Shown piece after piece: positions 34,406-42,203 of a DNA stretch of 60,407 bases (positions are counted from its first letter, which is position 1; each line of letters starts with the position of its first letter). The DNA is taken from positions 1 to 60,407 of the forward strand of contig CAVFGI010000008.1 in the NCBI GenBank assembly GCA_963621975.1, in the 5' to 3' direction. Below the pieces are notes generated by a model that had not been told where the DNA came from, made no database searches, and was given only the letters and a program-made list of their open reading frames with translations. The position numbers were made by a program, and so were the translations under genes. This DNA is from UBA9732 sp963621975 (GTDB taxonomy: Bacteria; Spirochaetota; Spirochaetia; Sphaerochaetales; Sphaerochaetaceae).

Positions 34406-35695
34406 ATGAGAGAAGAAGTAGTTGTCGCCCTCGTGATGTTTGCTGTATCTATTGGGGGTTCTATAGCCACAAAGAACGACAAAAAATGGTCTGTCTTTTT
34501 CTTATTTGTTGCCTCAGTTGCAGGAAGTCTTGTAGCAGGAATGGGTATTAGATTCAGAGAGATTGTTGAAGGTCCTTTTGGTTTTTTAGATAGTTTACTT
34601 TGTGTTTTTTCTGCATCTCTTTTGGTTTTTTGTTTAAACAAAAGTGGTGCATTTGATTTACTTTTTAAGAAAATTGGTGCAGTGAAAAATTCAATTCTTA
34701 AAGCCTTTTTAGTTCTATTTTTTGTTGCTGTTCCTTCTATGCTTACTGGATTTGCAAGTGCAAGTATTCTTACAACCGGAAAGCTAGTGGGAAATGCCCT
34801 TGAAGATAAGAAAAAGGCTTCTATTGTTGTTATTGTGGGTTCATTTCTTGGAGTGATCCTTCCTCCCAATTGTATCCTCGCAATAATTGCTGCAAATGGA
34901 GCTGGAAGTGTACTTCCAACACCTTATGTTGGTTTTTTTCTTCCTTTGCTTCTTATAGCTCTTCCTGCTTTCTTTTTCTTTGCAATGTACCAAAGAAACG
35001 TTTTAGCTTCTGTAAGTCCAAAAGAGGAGTCAAAAGAAGAGTCAAAATCAGAAAGAGGAGCATTATTATCTCTGATTGTTCTCGCTTTTGTTGGAATTGC
35101 TGTTTTAATTGATGGACTTCTTTCTTCCTTTGTTTATATTGGTGGGCTTACCCTTGTTTTCTTTATTGCAACAATTCTTGTAATTGTGGCTTGCAAGGGC
35201 TTTGGGAGTATCAAAACAACCTTGGATGTTCTTTCAGAAGGTGCAATGAAGGCCGTTGTTCCATGTGCAATTGTGTTTGCTCTTGGTAGTTTTATTGAAG
35301 TGAGTTCAATGTCTGGGGTCCGAGGTCTTTATAGTCTGTGGATTCTTCCATACGACACAAGGTACGTTATGTTGGTTCTAATGGCAGTTTCTTTAATGAT
35401 TGGATATTTCTTCTCAATTCCAATTCCAGCATTCTTAATCACATATGCAGTATTCCCCATTGGTTGGCTTGCAAATACTGTTGTGGTCTCTGGCTGTAGT
35501 GTTGCACTTGCCTTAGTTGGTCTTATCACGCGTAAGGGTGGTATTGCTGAAGAGGTTTGTAGAAATATCGGGCTAGAAGGGAAAGTTGAAAAAGCTGAGT
35601 GGATTAAGTGTATAGGACCGGTGGCGCTTTTGGTGCTGGTAATGGGTGTTGTTATGGTGCTGTGTGGCAATAACATGAATTTTTTGATTTTGTAG
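34406..35695 (+). CDS. Ion-transporter-superfamily permease, cassette copy A
   Basis: A 429-residue protein with about 11 hydrophobic helices. The segment from about 112 reads MLTGFASASILTTGKLVGN and later VILPPNCILAIIAANG, a pattern like the DctM large permease of TRAP transporters and related carboxylate carriers. It is a distant paralogue of the permease at 37787: both share FREIVEG/LRHLFEG, then a helix ending KSGAFDLL/ESGALDAL. A charged SPKEESKEESKSERG loop sits mid-protein. A 48-residue membrane protein and an AstE-like hydrolase follow. No DctQ-type or DctP-type partner is present. The substrate is unknown; an amino acid or acyl-amino acid is inferred from neighbours. Confidence 0.75.
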   Translation: MREEVVVALVMFAVSIGGSIATKNDKKWSVFFLFVASVAGSLVAGMGIRFREIVEGPFGFLDSLLCVFSASLLVFCLNKSGAFDLLFKKIGAVKNSILKAFLVLFFVAVPSMLTGFASASILTTGKLVGNALEDKKKASIVVIVGSFLGVILPPNCILAIIAANGAGSVLPTPYVGFFLPLLLIALPAFFFFAMYQRNVLASVSPKEESKEESKSERGALLSLIVLAFVGIAVLIDGLLSSFVYIGGLTLVFFIATILVIVACKGFGSIKTTLDVLSEGAMKAVVPCAIVFALGSFIEVSSMSGVRGLYSLWILPYDTRYVMLVLMAVSLMIGYFFSIPIPAFLITYAVFPIGWLANTVVVSGCSVALALVGLITRKGGIAEEVCRNIGLEGKVEKAEWIKCIGPVALLVLVMGVVMVLCGNNMNFLIL

Positions 35696-35705
35696 GAGGT
35701 GGAAG

Positions 35706-35852
35706 ATGTTGCAGGTGATTTATTACTTTATAATCTCGGTTTTTGCTCTACTTCTGCTTTTTAATATTGTCAAAAAAAGGCCTTTTACGGAGTTGGTGTG
35801 TATTGCTGTTGTTCTTGTGACGTTTGCACTTAGAGCACTACATATAAAATAG
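35706..35852 (+). CDS. 48-residue two-helix membrane protein, cassette copy A
   Basis: A short gene of 48 codons starting ATG at 35706, with GGAGGTGG 3-9 bases upstream and 10 bases after the permease stop. It encodes an N-terminal helix (IYYFIISVFALLLLFNIV), a short basic loop KKRPF, a second helix (LVCIAVVLVTFALRAL) and the ending HIK. A protein of the same size and plan (49 residues, ending LRLLLIK) occupies the same place in copy B at 39075. Conserved position, strong ribosome site and paralogy argue it is real, probably a small subunit of the adjacent permease. Confidence 0.8.
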   Translation: MLQVIYYFIISVFALLLLFNIVKKRPFTELVCIAVVLVTFALRALHIK

Positions 35853-35860
35853 GGGGCAGT

Positions 35861-37006
35861 ATGAGTTATATTAAAAATATCGGCGTGATTGCAGTTGCCC
35901 TATTATTTGCTATTATGGCTAGCATTGATTTTGTTGCAATGCAAAAAGATGAACCTATTGCATATAATCCTAGTCTCACTGAGATTAAAATGCTTTCCGA
36001 GTATTGTGAAGGTTTGAAGGACACGGATTTAGATACAGAAATTTACGTTTTTGATAGTGGTGTAGAGGGAGGAAGTTTTCTCATCCTTGGTGGAACACAT
36101 CCAAATGAGAGTGCTGGACTTATTTCTGCTATTGCCCTTATTGAGAATATTAAAGTTACTCAGGGCAAAGTTTATATAATTCCAAGAACGAATAAAAGTG
36201 GTTTTTCCCACACCTCTCCACTTGATGGAATGCAAGATTTCTTCTCAATTACTTTAGCTGACGGAAGTGTGAGAACATTCCGTGTTGGTAATAGATTGAC
36301 TAACCCTGTGGATCAGTGGCCAGATTACACTTATTACGAAGGAACATCTGGAAGAAAACTAGTTGGAACTGAAAGTGCTGAAATTCGCAACGTTAACAGG
36401 TTGTACTATGGAAACGAGAACGGTGTCCTAACTGAGAGAGTTTGTGCAGGAATTTTTAATTTAATTGTACAAGAGGACATCAATATAACAATGGACATGC
36501 ACGAAGGCTCTCCTGAATTCCTATATCTTGATTGCACCATGGTAAATCAAAAGGCCGATAATTCAACGGCCATGGTTATTGCAAGTACTATGGCTTTGAA
36601 TATGCAACTTGATGATTTGGATATGCGTGCAGAGTACTCCGGTGTGACGTCTTATGGACTTTCACATAGAAGTTTAGGTGACAATACCTCTTCTATGATG
36701 ACGCTTATGGAAACATACAACCCATCCATGGGTCCTCTTCATGGTAAGATGGATGATGATTTAATTATCAATGGAAATGAGCCAAACTATATTCAGGCTC
36801 ACAAGGATGGTTACGTATATTTTGACGTCCCAGAAGATGGTTATCCGTTAGTTGATAGGGTGGCAAGGCATATTACCTGTATTTCATACCTTGCAGAGGC
36901 CTATAGTGAAACTTATTCTGAAAAAGCTATAGCCTTTGAAGGTCTTGGTAGTTATAGTGATATTGTAAATGGGGGTCTTGAGAATCTTCTCAAGAGTGTT
37001 GAATAG
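35861..37006 (+). CDS. Membrane-anchored aspartoacylase/AstE-like zinc hydrolase, copy A
   Basis: A 381-residue M14-type zinc hydrolase related to succinylglutamate desuccinylase/aspartoacylase. Zinc ligands H80 and E83 lie in GGTHPNESAG, R180 in NVNRLYYG, and H214-E215 in MDMHEGSPE. The N-terminus (VIAVALLFAIMASIDFVAM) is an uncleaved signal anchor, placing the catalytic domain outside the cytoplasm, unlike cytosolic AstE. The gene starts 8 bases after the mini-protein, with GGGGG before the ATG. It probably releases an acyl group or amino acid from a conjugate outside the inner membrane. It is a paralogue of the protein at 39232 (shared TEIKMLS, DSGVEG, NPVDQWPD/NPIDQWPD). Confidence 0.8.
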   Translation: MSYIKNIGVIAVALLFAIMASIDFVAMQKDEPIAYNPSLTEIKMLSEYCEGLKDTDLDTEIYVFDSGVEGGSFLILGGTHPNESAGLISAIALIENIKVTQGKVYIIPRTNKSGFSHTSPLDGMQDFFSITLADGSVRTFRVGNRLTNPVDQWPDYTYYEGTSGRKLVGTESAEIRNVNRLYYGNENGVLTERVCAGIFNLIVQEDINITMDMHEGSPEFLYLDCTMVNQKADNSTAMVIASTMALNMQLDDLDMRAEYSGVTSYGLSHRSLGDNTSSMMTLMETYNPSMGPLHGKMDDDLIINGNEPNYIQAHKDGYVYFDVPEDGYPLVDRVARHITCISYLAEAYSETYSEKAIAFEGLGSYSDIVNGGLENLLKSVE

Positions 37007-37039
37007 TTATTGAATAGTTTAAAATTGGAGGTTTATATA

Positions 37040-37783
37040 ATGAAAAAATTATTCATTTCAATCTTAGTTGTTTTTATGGTTTTTGCGTTTGTTTCTTGCA
37101 GTAAGGGCTCAAGCTCTTCTTCAAATACATCTAGTGCAGCAAGCACATCTAGTACATCTGTTGCTACAACTGAAACAGCAACAACTCCTTCAACAGGTAC
37201 TGTTGATGCAGAGTACGACCCAAATAAGACAGTTGATTTTGTCCAGCAGACATCTGATTCAAATAGAATTGTTACTGTTGGTTCTCTAGACGGACTTACT
37301 TTTGAAACACCAGTTTTTATTACTTCTTTTGGGCAGAGTACAGATGCCGCAATGCTTGATACTGTCATGAAAAATATCAACAAGGATAAGAATGTAAATT
37401 ATGTCTACAATGCAACTGCAACCGCTGATGCTCTTAAGGGTTATAAGACAGTTGTTATTGCTGTTGGTGCAAGTACAAAAGGTCTTGGTGCCGCCGGTAT
37501 TTCAGAAGCAGAGGAAACTGCCAGAGCTACAGAGATTATTAACTATTTGAAAGCTAACCCAGAAGTCAAGGTTATTTGTTGTCATATTGGTGGTTCTGCA
37601 CGTCGTGGAACTCTTTCAGATGTCTATTCAGATATGGTTATGGAAATTGCAAGTTTGATTGTTCTTAAAGAAGATGCAAACTTTGACTATAAGTTTACAA
37701 CTTATGCAGAACAGAACAATATTCCAATTAGCCTTGTTTATGCAACAAAGGATACCATCACAGTCTTTAAGGAAGTTTTTTAA
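37040..37783 (+). CDS. Ser/Thr-linker lipoprotein of unknown function in the hydrolase-permease cluster
   Basis: A 247-residue lipoprotein: lipobox FAFVSC with C20, then a Ser/Thr/Ala-rich linker (about 21-60) and a globular alpha/beta domain containing FETPVFITSFGQSTDAAMLDTVMK, YKTVVIAVGASTKGLGAAGIS and VICCHIGGSARRG. Glycine-rich turns suggest a Rossmann-like fold. From memory it resembles a domain-of-unknown-function family that travels with such permeases; I cannot verify the name. It may act as the extracytoplasmic substrate receptor. Start ATG 37040 follows GGAGG by 9 bases; an upstream in-frame start lacks support. The next permease begins 3 bases after its stop. Confidence 0.75.
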   Translation: MKKLFISILVVFMVFAFVSCSKGSSSSSNTSSAASTSSTSVATTETATTPSTGTVDAEYDPNKTVDFVQQTSDSNRIVTVGSLDGLTFETPVFITSFGQSTDAAMLDTVMKNINKDKNVNYVYNATATADALKGYKTVVIAVGASTKGLGAAGISEAEETARATEIINYLKANPEVKVICCHIGGSARRGTLSDVYSDMVMEIASLIVLKEDANFDYKFTTYAEQNNIPISLVYATKDTITVFKEVF

Positions 37784-37786
37784 TTA

Positions 37787-39064
37787 ATGGACATTGAACT
37801 CATTTGCCTAATATCCATGTTGGCAGTTTTTTTACTGTCAAACCTTTTGTTTAAGTTACCGGTTAGTGTTTCCATGATTTTGGGTGCCGTAGTTGGTGCC
37901 CTTATTGGTGGACAGGGAATCCCTTTAAGGCATTTGTTTGAGGGGACTTTTACCTATGTAGATACAATGCTAATTATTTCCACTGCCATGTTGTTTATGA
38001 CAGTGGTTCAGGAATCTGGTGCTTTAGATGCTCTTAATGCTGCAATTGTTACAAGATTTTACAAGGTTCCAGCGTTAATGCTTATTCTCTTGATGTTTGT
38101 CATAATGTTTCCTGGAATGATTACCGGTTCTTCAACCGCGGCAGTTCTTAGTGCTGGGGCTCTTGTGGCTCCAATTTTGCTCCTTATTGGAATTCCAAGA
38201 GATAAGGCTGGATCTATTTTGGCCATTGGTGCAATCATGGGTATGGCAGCTCCACCAATTAACATTCCTGCAATGTTAATTGGTGGTGGAGTTGATATGC
38301 CTTATATTGGTTTTGATGGCCCGCTCTTTTTGATGACAATTCCATGTGCAGTTTTTTCTGTTCTTTTTTTAGGTCTTAAGTATTGTAAGAATTTGGACAT
38401 TGAAAAACTCAAGGAAGGCTTGAATCTAGAAGTTGGAAGGAAGTATGGTTTTAAGCTTTATCTTCCAATTATTGTTCTTATTGTTTTGCTTGTGGCGTCA
38501 AAAGCTATACCATCTTTTCCACAATTTGGAACATGTCTTATATTCCTTATCTCTGCAATAATTGGACTTTTTACAGGAAAGAAGTTTAATTTCTGGGATA
38601 AAGCCCTTGAGGCAATGGATAAAACTATTCCTGTTCTTGCAAAGCTCATGGGTGTTGGAATGTTCATTCAAATTATGACTCTTGTTGGCGCAAGAGGTTG
38701 GATTGTTGTAAGTTGCCTTGGGCTTGGAATGCTTTTTGTTTACATTGCTTCCTTTACCATTATGCCTATTTTTGGTGCCGTCAGCTCTTATGGTGCTGCT
38801 TCAGTAATTGGCGTTCCTTTTCTTCTTGTTATAATTCAAAACACTTCATGTTGTGATATTGTAATTGCTGCAGTATTGGCTTTCTCGTGTTGTCTTGGAG
38901 ATCTGATGCCTCCAACTGCTCTAGCTGGAAACTATGCAGCTCAAATTGTTGATTTGAAATATTCAAAGGTTCTCAAAAATTGTATTGTTCCATTTCTGGT
39001 CTGCATTGCTGTTGCTGTTGCCTGTATGCTGAACTCAAATGCTCTTGCATTTTTGACAAACTAG
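37787..39064 (+). CDS. Ion-transporter-superfamily permease, cassette copy B
   Basis: A 425-residue permease with 10-12 helices and the DctM-like core MITGSSTAAVLSAGALVAPILLLIGIPRDKAGSILAIGAIMGMAAPP in its first half, including the paired glycine/proline hairpin regions; a second-half counterpart is GDLMPPTALAGNYAA. It is paralogous to the permease at 34406. Translation is probably coupled to the preceding lipoprotein. A 49-residue membrane protein starts 10 bases after its stop, the same spacing as copy A. Confidence 0.78.
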   Translation: MDIELICLISMLAVFLLSNLLFKLPVSVSMILGAVVGALIGGQGIPLRHLFEGTFTYVDTMLIISTAMLFMTVVQESGALDALNAAIVTRFYKVPALMLILLMFVIMFPGMITGSSTAAVLSAGALVAPILLLIGIPRDKAGSILAIGAIMGMAAPPINIPAMLIGGGVDMPYIGFDGPLFLMTIPCAVFSVLFLGLKYCKNLDIEKLKEGLNLEVGRKYGFKLYLPIIVLIVLLVASKAIPSFPQFGTCLIFLISAIIGLFTGKKFNFWDKALEAMDKTIPVLAKLMGVGMFIQIMTLVGARGWIVVSCLGLGMLFVYIASFTIMPIFGAVSSYGAASVIGVPFLLVIIQNTSCCDIVIAAVLAFSCCLGDLMPPTALAGNYAAQIVDLKYSKVLKNCIVPFLVCIAVAVACMLNSNALAFLTN

Positions 39065-39074
39065 GAGGAAGGTT

Positions 39075-39224
39075 ATGATTAAGTATATTTATCTTGCTAT
39101 TGTGGCGTTCATCCTAGCTTTAATTGCAACTTGTATGTTCAAGAAGAAAAATAATATCTTCTTCCAATTTGATGCGGCTTTGGTAATGGTTACGCTGATT
39201 TTACGACTTTTACTTATAAAGTGA
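39075..39224 (+). CDS. 49-residue two-helix membrane protein, cassette copy B
   Basis: A short gene of 49 codons from ATG 39075, with AGGAGG 5-10 bases upstream. It has helix 1 (YIYLAIVAFILALIATCMF), a basic turn KKKNN, helix 2 (AALVMVTLILRLLLI) and a final lysine. Length, topology and the closing LR-x-L-x-IK pattern match the 48-residue protein of copy A, though overall identity is low. The next gene begins within a few bases of its stop. I infer a dedicated small subunit or stabiliser of the permease. Confidence 0.8.
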   Translation: MIKYIYLAIVAFILALIATCMFKKKNNIFFQFDAALVMVTLILRLLLIK

Positions 39225-39231
39225 GGTGAAA

Positions 39232-40359
39232 ATGAAGAGAATTCCTAAAAACATTCTTACAGCAAGTATTTTTTGCCTCCTTGTAATTGTAATAGTTGTT
39301 TATCTAGCTATCTGCTTTACCTCTCAATGGAAAGCAGAGCCTATTTACGCTGGTCCAGGTGTTACTGAGATTAAAATGCTTAGCGATTGGTTTCCTGCTC
39401 TAAAAGGAACAAATGGTGATACTGAAGTTTACATTTTAGATAGTGGTGTTGAAGGGGCCAGTATGCTGGTTCTTGGTGGAACACATGCAAATGAACCGTC
39501 AGGGTTTATCACTGCAGTGACTTTAATTGAATATTGCCAGCCAACAGAAGGTATTCTTTACGTTATTCCAAGGGCCAATAACAGTGGTTTTAGTTGTACA
39601 GATCCACAGGAAGCTGCTCCCACCAAATTTTACATTGATACCCAAAATGGTACTAGATGGTTTCGCTTTGGAAGTCGTGCTACCAATCCAATTGATCAAT
39701 GGCCAGATAGCGAAGTCTATATCCATGCATCTTCTGGACAGCAGTTATCTGGAAGTGAAACAAGGAATCTAAACCGTGCATATCCGGGACGTGAGGATGG
39801 TTCTTTCACGGAGAAGGTTGCATATGGCATCACAAAACTGATTCAGACTGAAAACATCTCTATTACAGTAGACCTCCACGAGGCTTCTCCTGAATACACA
39901 ACTGTCAACGCAATTGTTGCCCACGAGAACGCGCTAAGTCTTGTAACTCTTGCAGTCTGGGAGGTGGAAGATGACATGGCTATCTCAATTGAGGCTTCAC
40001 CTACAAACCTTCATGGTTTAACTCACAGGGAATTGGGTGATTATACCAATACTACTGCCATTCTCATGGAAACAGCAAATGCTTCACAGGGTCGTCTGCA
40101 TGGAGCTATTGATTCTGATTTGGTTGTTACTGGTAAAGACAAATTCTACGCACGTGCAGCCCAGTATGGTGCAGTTACAGTGCCATACACGGAAGATGGA
40201 ATTAGTCTAACAGAACGCTGTGCAAGGCATCTAACATGTTTAGTTCAGTTTGCTCAACAGTATGACGGACAAGACGGATGTCTTTCTCTTGGAGATATGC
40301 CATCATATAAAGAAATTATGGCTAATGGTATTGGTTATTACCTGACAGATCCACAATGA
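39232..40359 (+). CDS. Membrane-anchored aspartoacylase/AstE-like zinc hydrolase, copy B
   Basis: A 375-residue paralogue of the hydrolase at 35861. The N-terminal anchor (ILTASIFCLLVIVIVVYLAICF) is followed by the zinc motif H85xxE88 in GGTHANEPSG, N181-R182 in NLNRAYPG and H216-E217 in VDLHEASPE. Substrate-pocket spacing agrees with copy A. ATG 39232 is chosen over a GTG 6 bases earlier that lies within AGGTG. The stop overlaps the next hydrolase gene by ATGA. Confidence 0.82.
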   Translation: MKRIPKNILTASIFCLLVIVIVVYLAICFTSQWKAEPIYAGPGVTEIKMLSDWFPALKGTNGDTEVYILDSGVEGASMLVLGGTHANEPSGFITAVTLIEYCQPTEGILYVIPRANNSGFSCTDPQEAAPTKFYIDTQNGTRWFRFGSRATNPIDQWPDSEVYIHASSGQQLSGSETRNLNRAYPGREDGSFTEKVAYGITKLIQTENISITVDLHEASPEYTTVNAIVAHENALSLVTLAVWEVEDDMAISIEASPTNLHGLTHRELGDYTNTTAILMETANASQGRLHGAIDSDLVVTGKDKFYARAAQYGAVTVPYTEDGISLTERCARHLTCLVQFAQQYDGQDGCLSLGDMPSYKEIMANGIGYYLTDPQ

Positions 40360-41285
40360 AAAAAAGGCTTCTGCTTTCTTTATTCTTAGTTCTCTTTTTA
40401 TGTTTCTTTTTTTCTTGCAAAAAGACCTCTGAAAGGGAAGAGAAGTCAGAAGAAAAGACAGAAAATATCGGCCTTCAAACAGTGACTGTGTGCGGGGTGG
40501 AAGTTCAATGGAACGGATACAGCGCAGTAGAACCAGATAGCTATCTTGATATTTACAATATGGATTTCTCCTATTTTGGAGACTTCTTTGAAGAACAATA
40601 TGATGTCTCTGTTTCTAGCTACAAACTCATGGAAGGCGAGGTCTCAGAAACTCAGGTAGTTCACATTCACAGTGAGAAAGAAGGTCCCACAATTTATGTG
40701 GTTGGCGCTGTTCACGGAGATGAAAAAGCGGCATGGTATACGGCTATTTTGCTTGAAAAAGCAACAATCTCAAGTGGGGATTTGTATATTTTAGCTCCAG
40801 CTAACGCAAATGGAGCAAAAAATGACTCTCGCTATGTTACTGGGAAACAAGATCTAAATAGATGTTTCCCAGGTGACATTGAAGGTAATGAAGCTCAACG
40901 TCTGGCCTATGCAATTTATACCGATATTGCTGATAAAAATCCTACTTTGGTGTTAGACCTTCATGAAGCAATTATTTACAACAGTTCCAGAGATTTCTTG
41001 GGAAGTACATACATTTTCACAGATCTTGAAGTTTTTGCAGAAAAAGGTGACTTAGATGTTATGTTCTTAGATTTGCTTTTTGCTACAGAGGATGGAACTA
41101 TTTGCCATAACGCTTTTGGCTCTTCTGGTCCTGGCCCTGATGGAAGTGTAAATGCAACGGTAACAAAACAATTAAGAATTCCAGTTATTACAGTAGAAAC
41201 ATTTAGGGGTTTTGATATCTTTAGACGAGTTTATGACCAACTGGATACCGTTCAATTTGTTTTGAAGTATCTTGGAATGCGATAA
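40356..41285 (+). CDS. AstE-like zinc hydrolase lipoprotein
   Basis: A 309-residue lipoprotein (lipobox FFFSC, C21) with a short charged linker. The catalytic motifs are better conserved than in copies A and B: H120-x-x-E123 in VHGDEKAAW, N168-R169 in DLNRCFPG, and H203-E204 in LDLHEA, followed by VITVETFRG. The family cleaves N-acyl amino acids or related amides; localisation outside the inner membrane is indicated by the lipobox. Translationally coupled to copy B. Confidence 0.83.
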   Translation: MKKRLLLSLFLVLFLCFFFSCKKTSEREEKSEEKTENIGLQTVTVCGVEVQWNGYSAVEPDSYLDIYNMDFSYFGDFFEEQYDVSVSSYKLMEGEVSETQVVHIHSEKEGPTIYVVGAVHGDEKAAWYTAILLEKATISSGDLYILAPANANGAKNDSRYVTGKQDLNRCFPGDIEGNEAQRLAYAIYTDIADKNPTLVLDLHEAIIYNSSRDFLGSTYIFTDLEVFAEKGDLDVMFLDLLFATEDGTICHNAFGSSGPGPDGSVNATVTKQLRIPVITVETFRGFDIFRRVYDQLDTVQFVLKYLGMR

Positions 41286-41296
41286 TGGAGAGGAGT

Positions 41297-41611
41297 ATGA
41301 AAGACATGGATAAGGCCAAAGACAAGGCTCAATATTTTCTTAAAAGAGCAAAAGAGACTTCTTCTTTAGAAACAAAGCTCGTTCTTTTAAATAATGCCTA
41401 CAACTGCTTTGATGCCCTAAAACCAGCTTATACTGTTGTTTCTATAGAAAAAGAGCAGTTTAAGGCTATTATTAATGCCTGTATAAACGATAGTGACAGT
41501 GATGTACAGTGTAGTTTATCTCAGTATAACATTGAAGCTATGTGCAAAACTCTTCAATCAGAAGTTGAAAAGTCCTTGGATCCTGTTTCACAAAACTCTT
41601 CAATTTGCTGA
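41297..41611 (+). CDS. Small hypothetical helical protein
   Basis: I do not recognise this family. A 104-residue, probably all-helical soluble protein (KDMDKAKDKAQYFLKRAKETSSLETKLVLL...), with four cysteines and no signal peptide. The start is ATG 41297 with GGAG 6 bases upstream; an earlier ATG at 41285 abuts the previous stop. It ends the plus-strand cluster and overlaps the convergent thrH by 58 bases, which could mean mutual interference. Confidence 0.6.
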   Translation: MKDMDKAKDKAQYFLKRAKETSSLETKLVLLNNAYNCFDALKPAYTVVSIEKEQFKAIINACINDSDSDVQCSLSQYNIEAMCKTLQSEVEKSLDPVSQNSSIC

Positions 41612-42186
41612 TAAAACTCTTTGTAGTCATTGCATATTTTTAAGTCAGGTTCTTCTTGAAGAATTTTTGCTGGAGCTCGGAATAAGCATCCAGCATCTGC
41701 CGCATGAATCATTGTTAAATCGTTGTAGCTATCCCCCGCAGCAAAGGTTTTGTAGTTGATTGACCTAAAGGCTTCAATGGCTTTTCTTTTACCATCTACC
41801 TGCCGTAGCGTAATACCCGTAATCATGTTGTTGCTGTCAATTTTAAGGCTATTACAAAGTATTGTAGGCCAACCAAGTTGTTTCATTAACGGGCTGGCAA
41901 ATTCCCTAAAAGTATCAGAGAGAATGACTACTTGTGTGATTTGACGAACCTTGTTTATAAATTCTAAAGCTCCGTCCATTGGCCTAATTGTAGAAATGAC
42001 GTCTTGAATATCCTTAAGAGTGAGATGATGTTCTCTAAGAATATTGATTCTATAGTTCATGAGTTTATTGTAATTAGGCTCTTCGCGAGTAGTGATTTTT
42101 AAGTCTGAAATACCTGTTTTTTCTGCAAAGGCAATCCAAATTTCAGGGACAAGAGTTCCTTCTAGATCTAAGCAAACAATTTCCAT
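41554..42186 (-). CDS. thrH: ThrH: phosphoserine phosphatase / homoserine phosphotransferase
   Basis: A 210-residue HAD hydrolase with near-diagnostic ThrH sequence: CLDLEGTLVPEIWIAFAEKTGI at the N-terminus (nucleophile D in DLEGT), VVILSDTFREF (motif II), and AAGDSYNDLTM (motif IV). In Pseudomonas, ThrH dephosphorylates phosphoserine and can transfer the phosphate to homoserine, bypassing ThrB. It lies 17 bases after thrC on the same strand, and no homoserine kinase is in the window, which supports that role. AAGGAG precedes the ATG. Confidence 0.93.
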   Translation of the reverse strand: MEIVCLDLEGTLVPEIWIAFAEKTGISDLKITTREEPNYNKLMNYRINILREHHLTLKDIQDVISTIRPMDGALEFINKVRQITQVVILSDTFREFASPLMKQLGWPTILCNSLKIDSNNMITGITLRQVDGKRKAIEAFRSINYKTFAAGDSYNDLTMIHAADAGCLFRAPAKILQEEPDLKICNDYKEFYQQIEEFCETGSKDFSTSD

Positions 42187-42203
42187 GAAAACTCCTTATG
42201 TTC

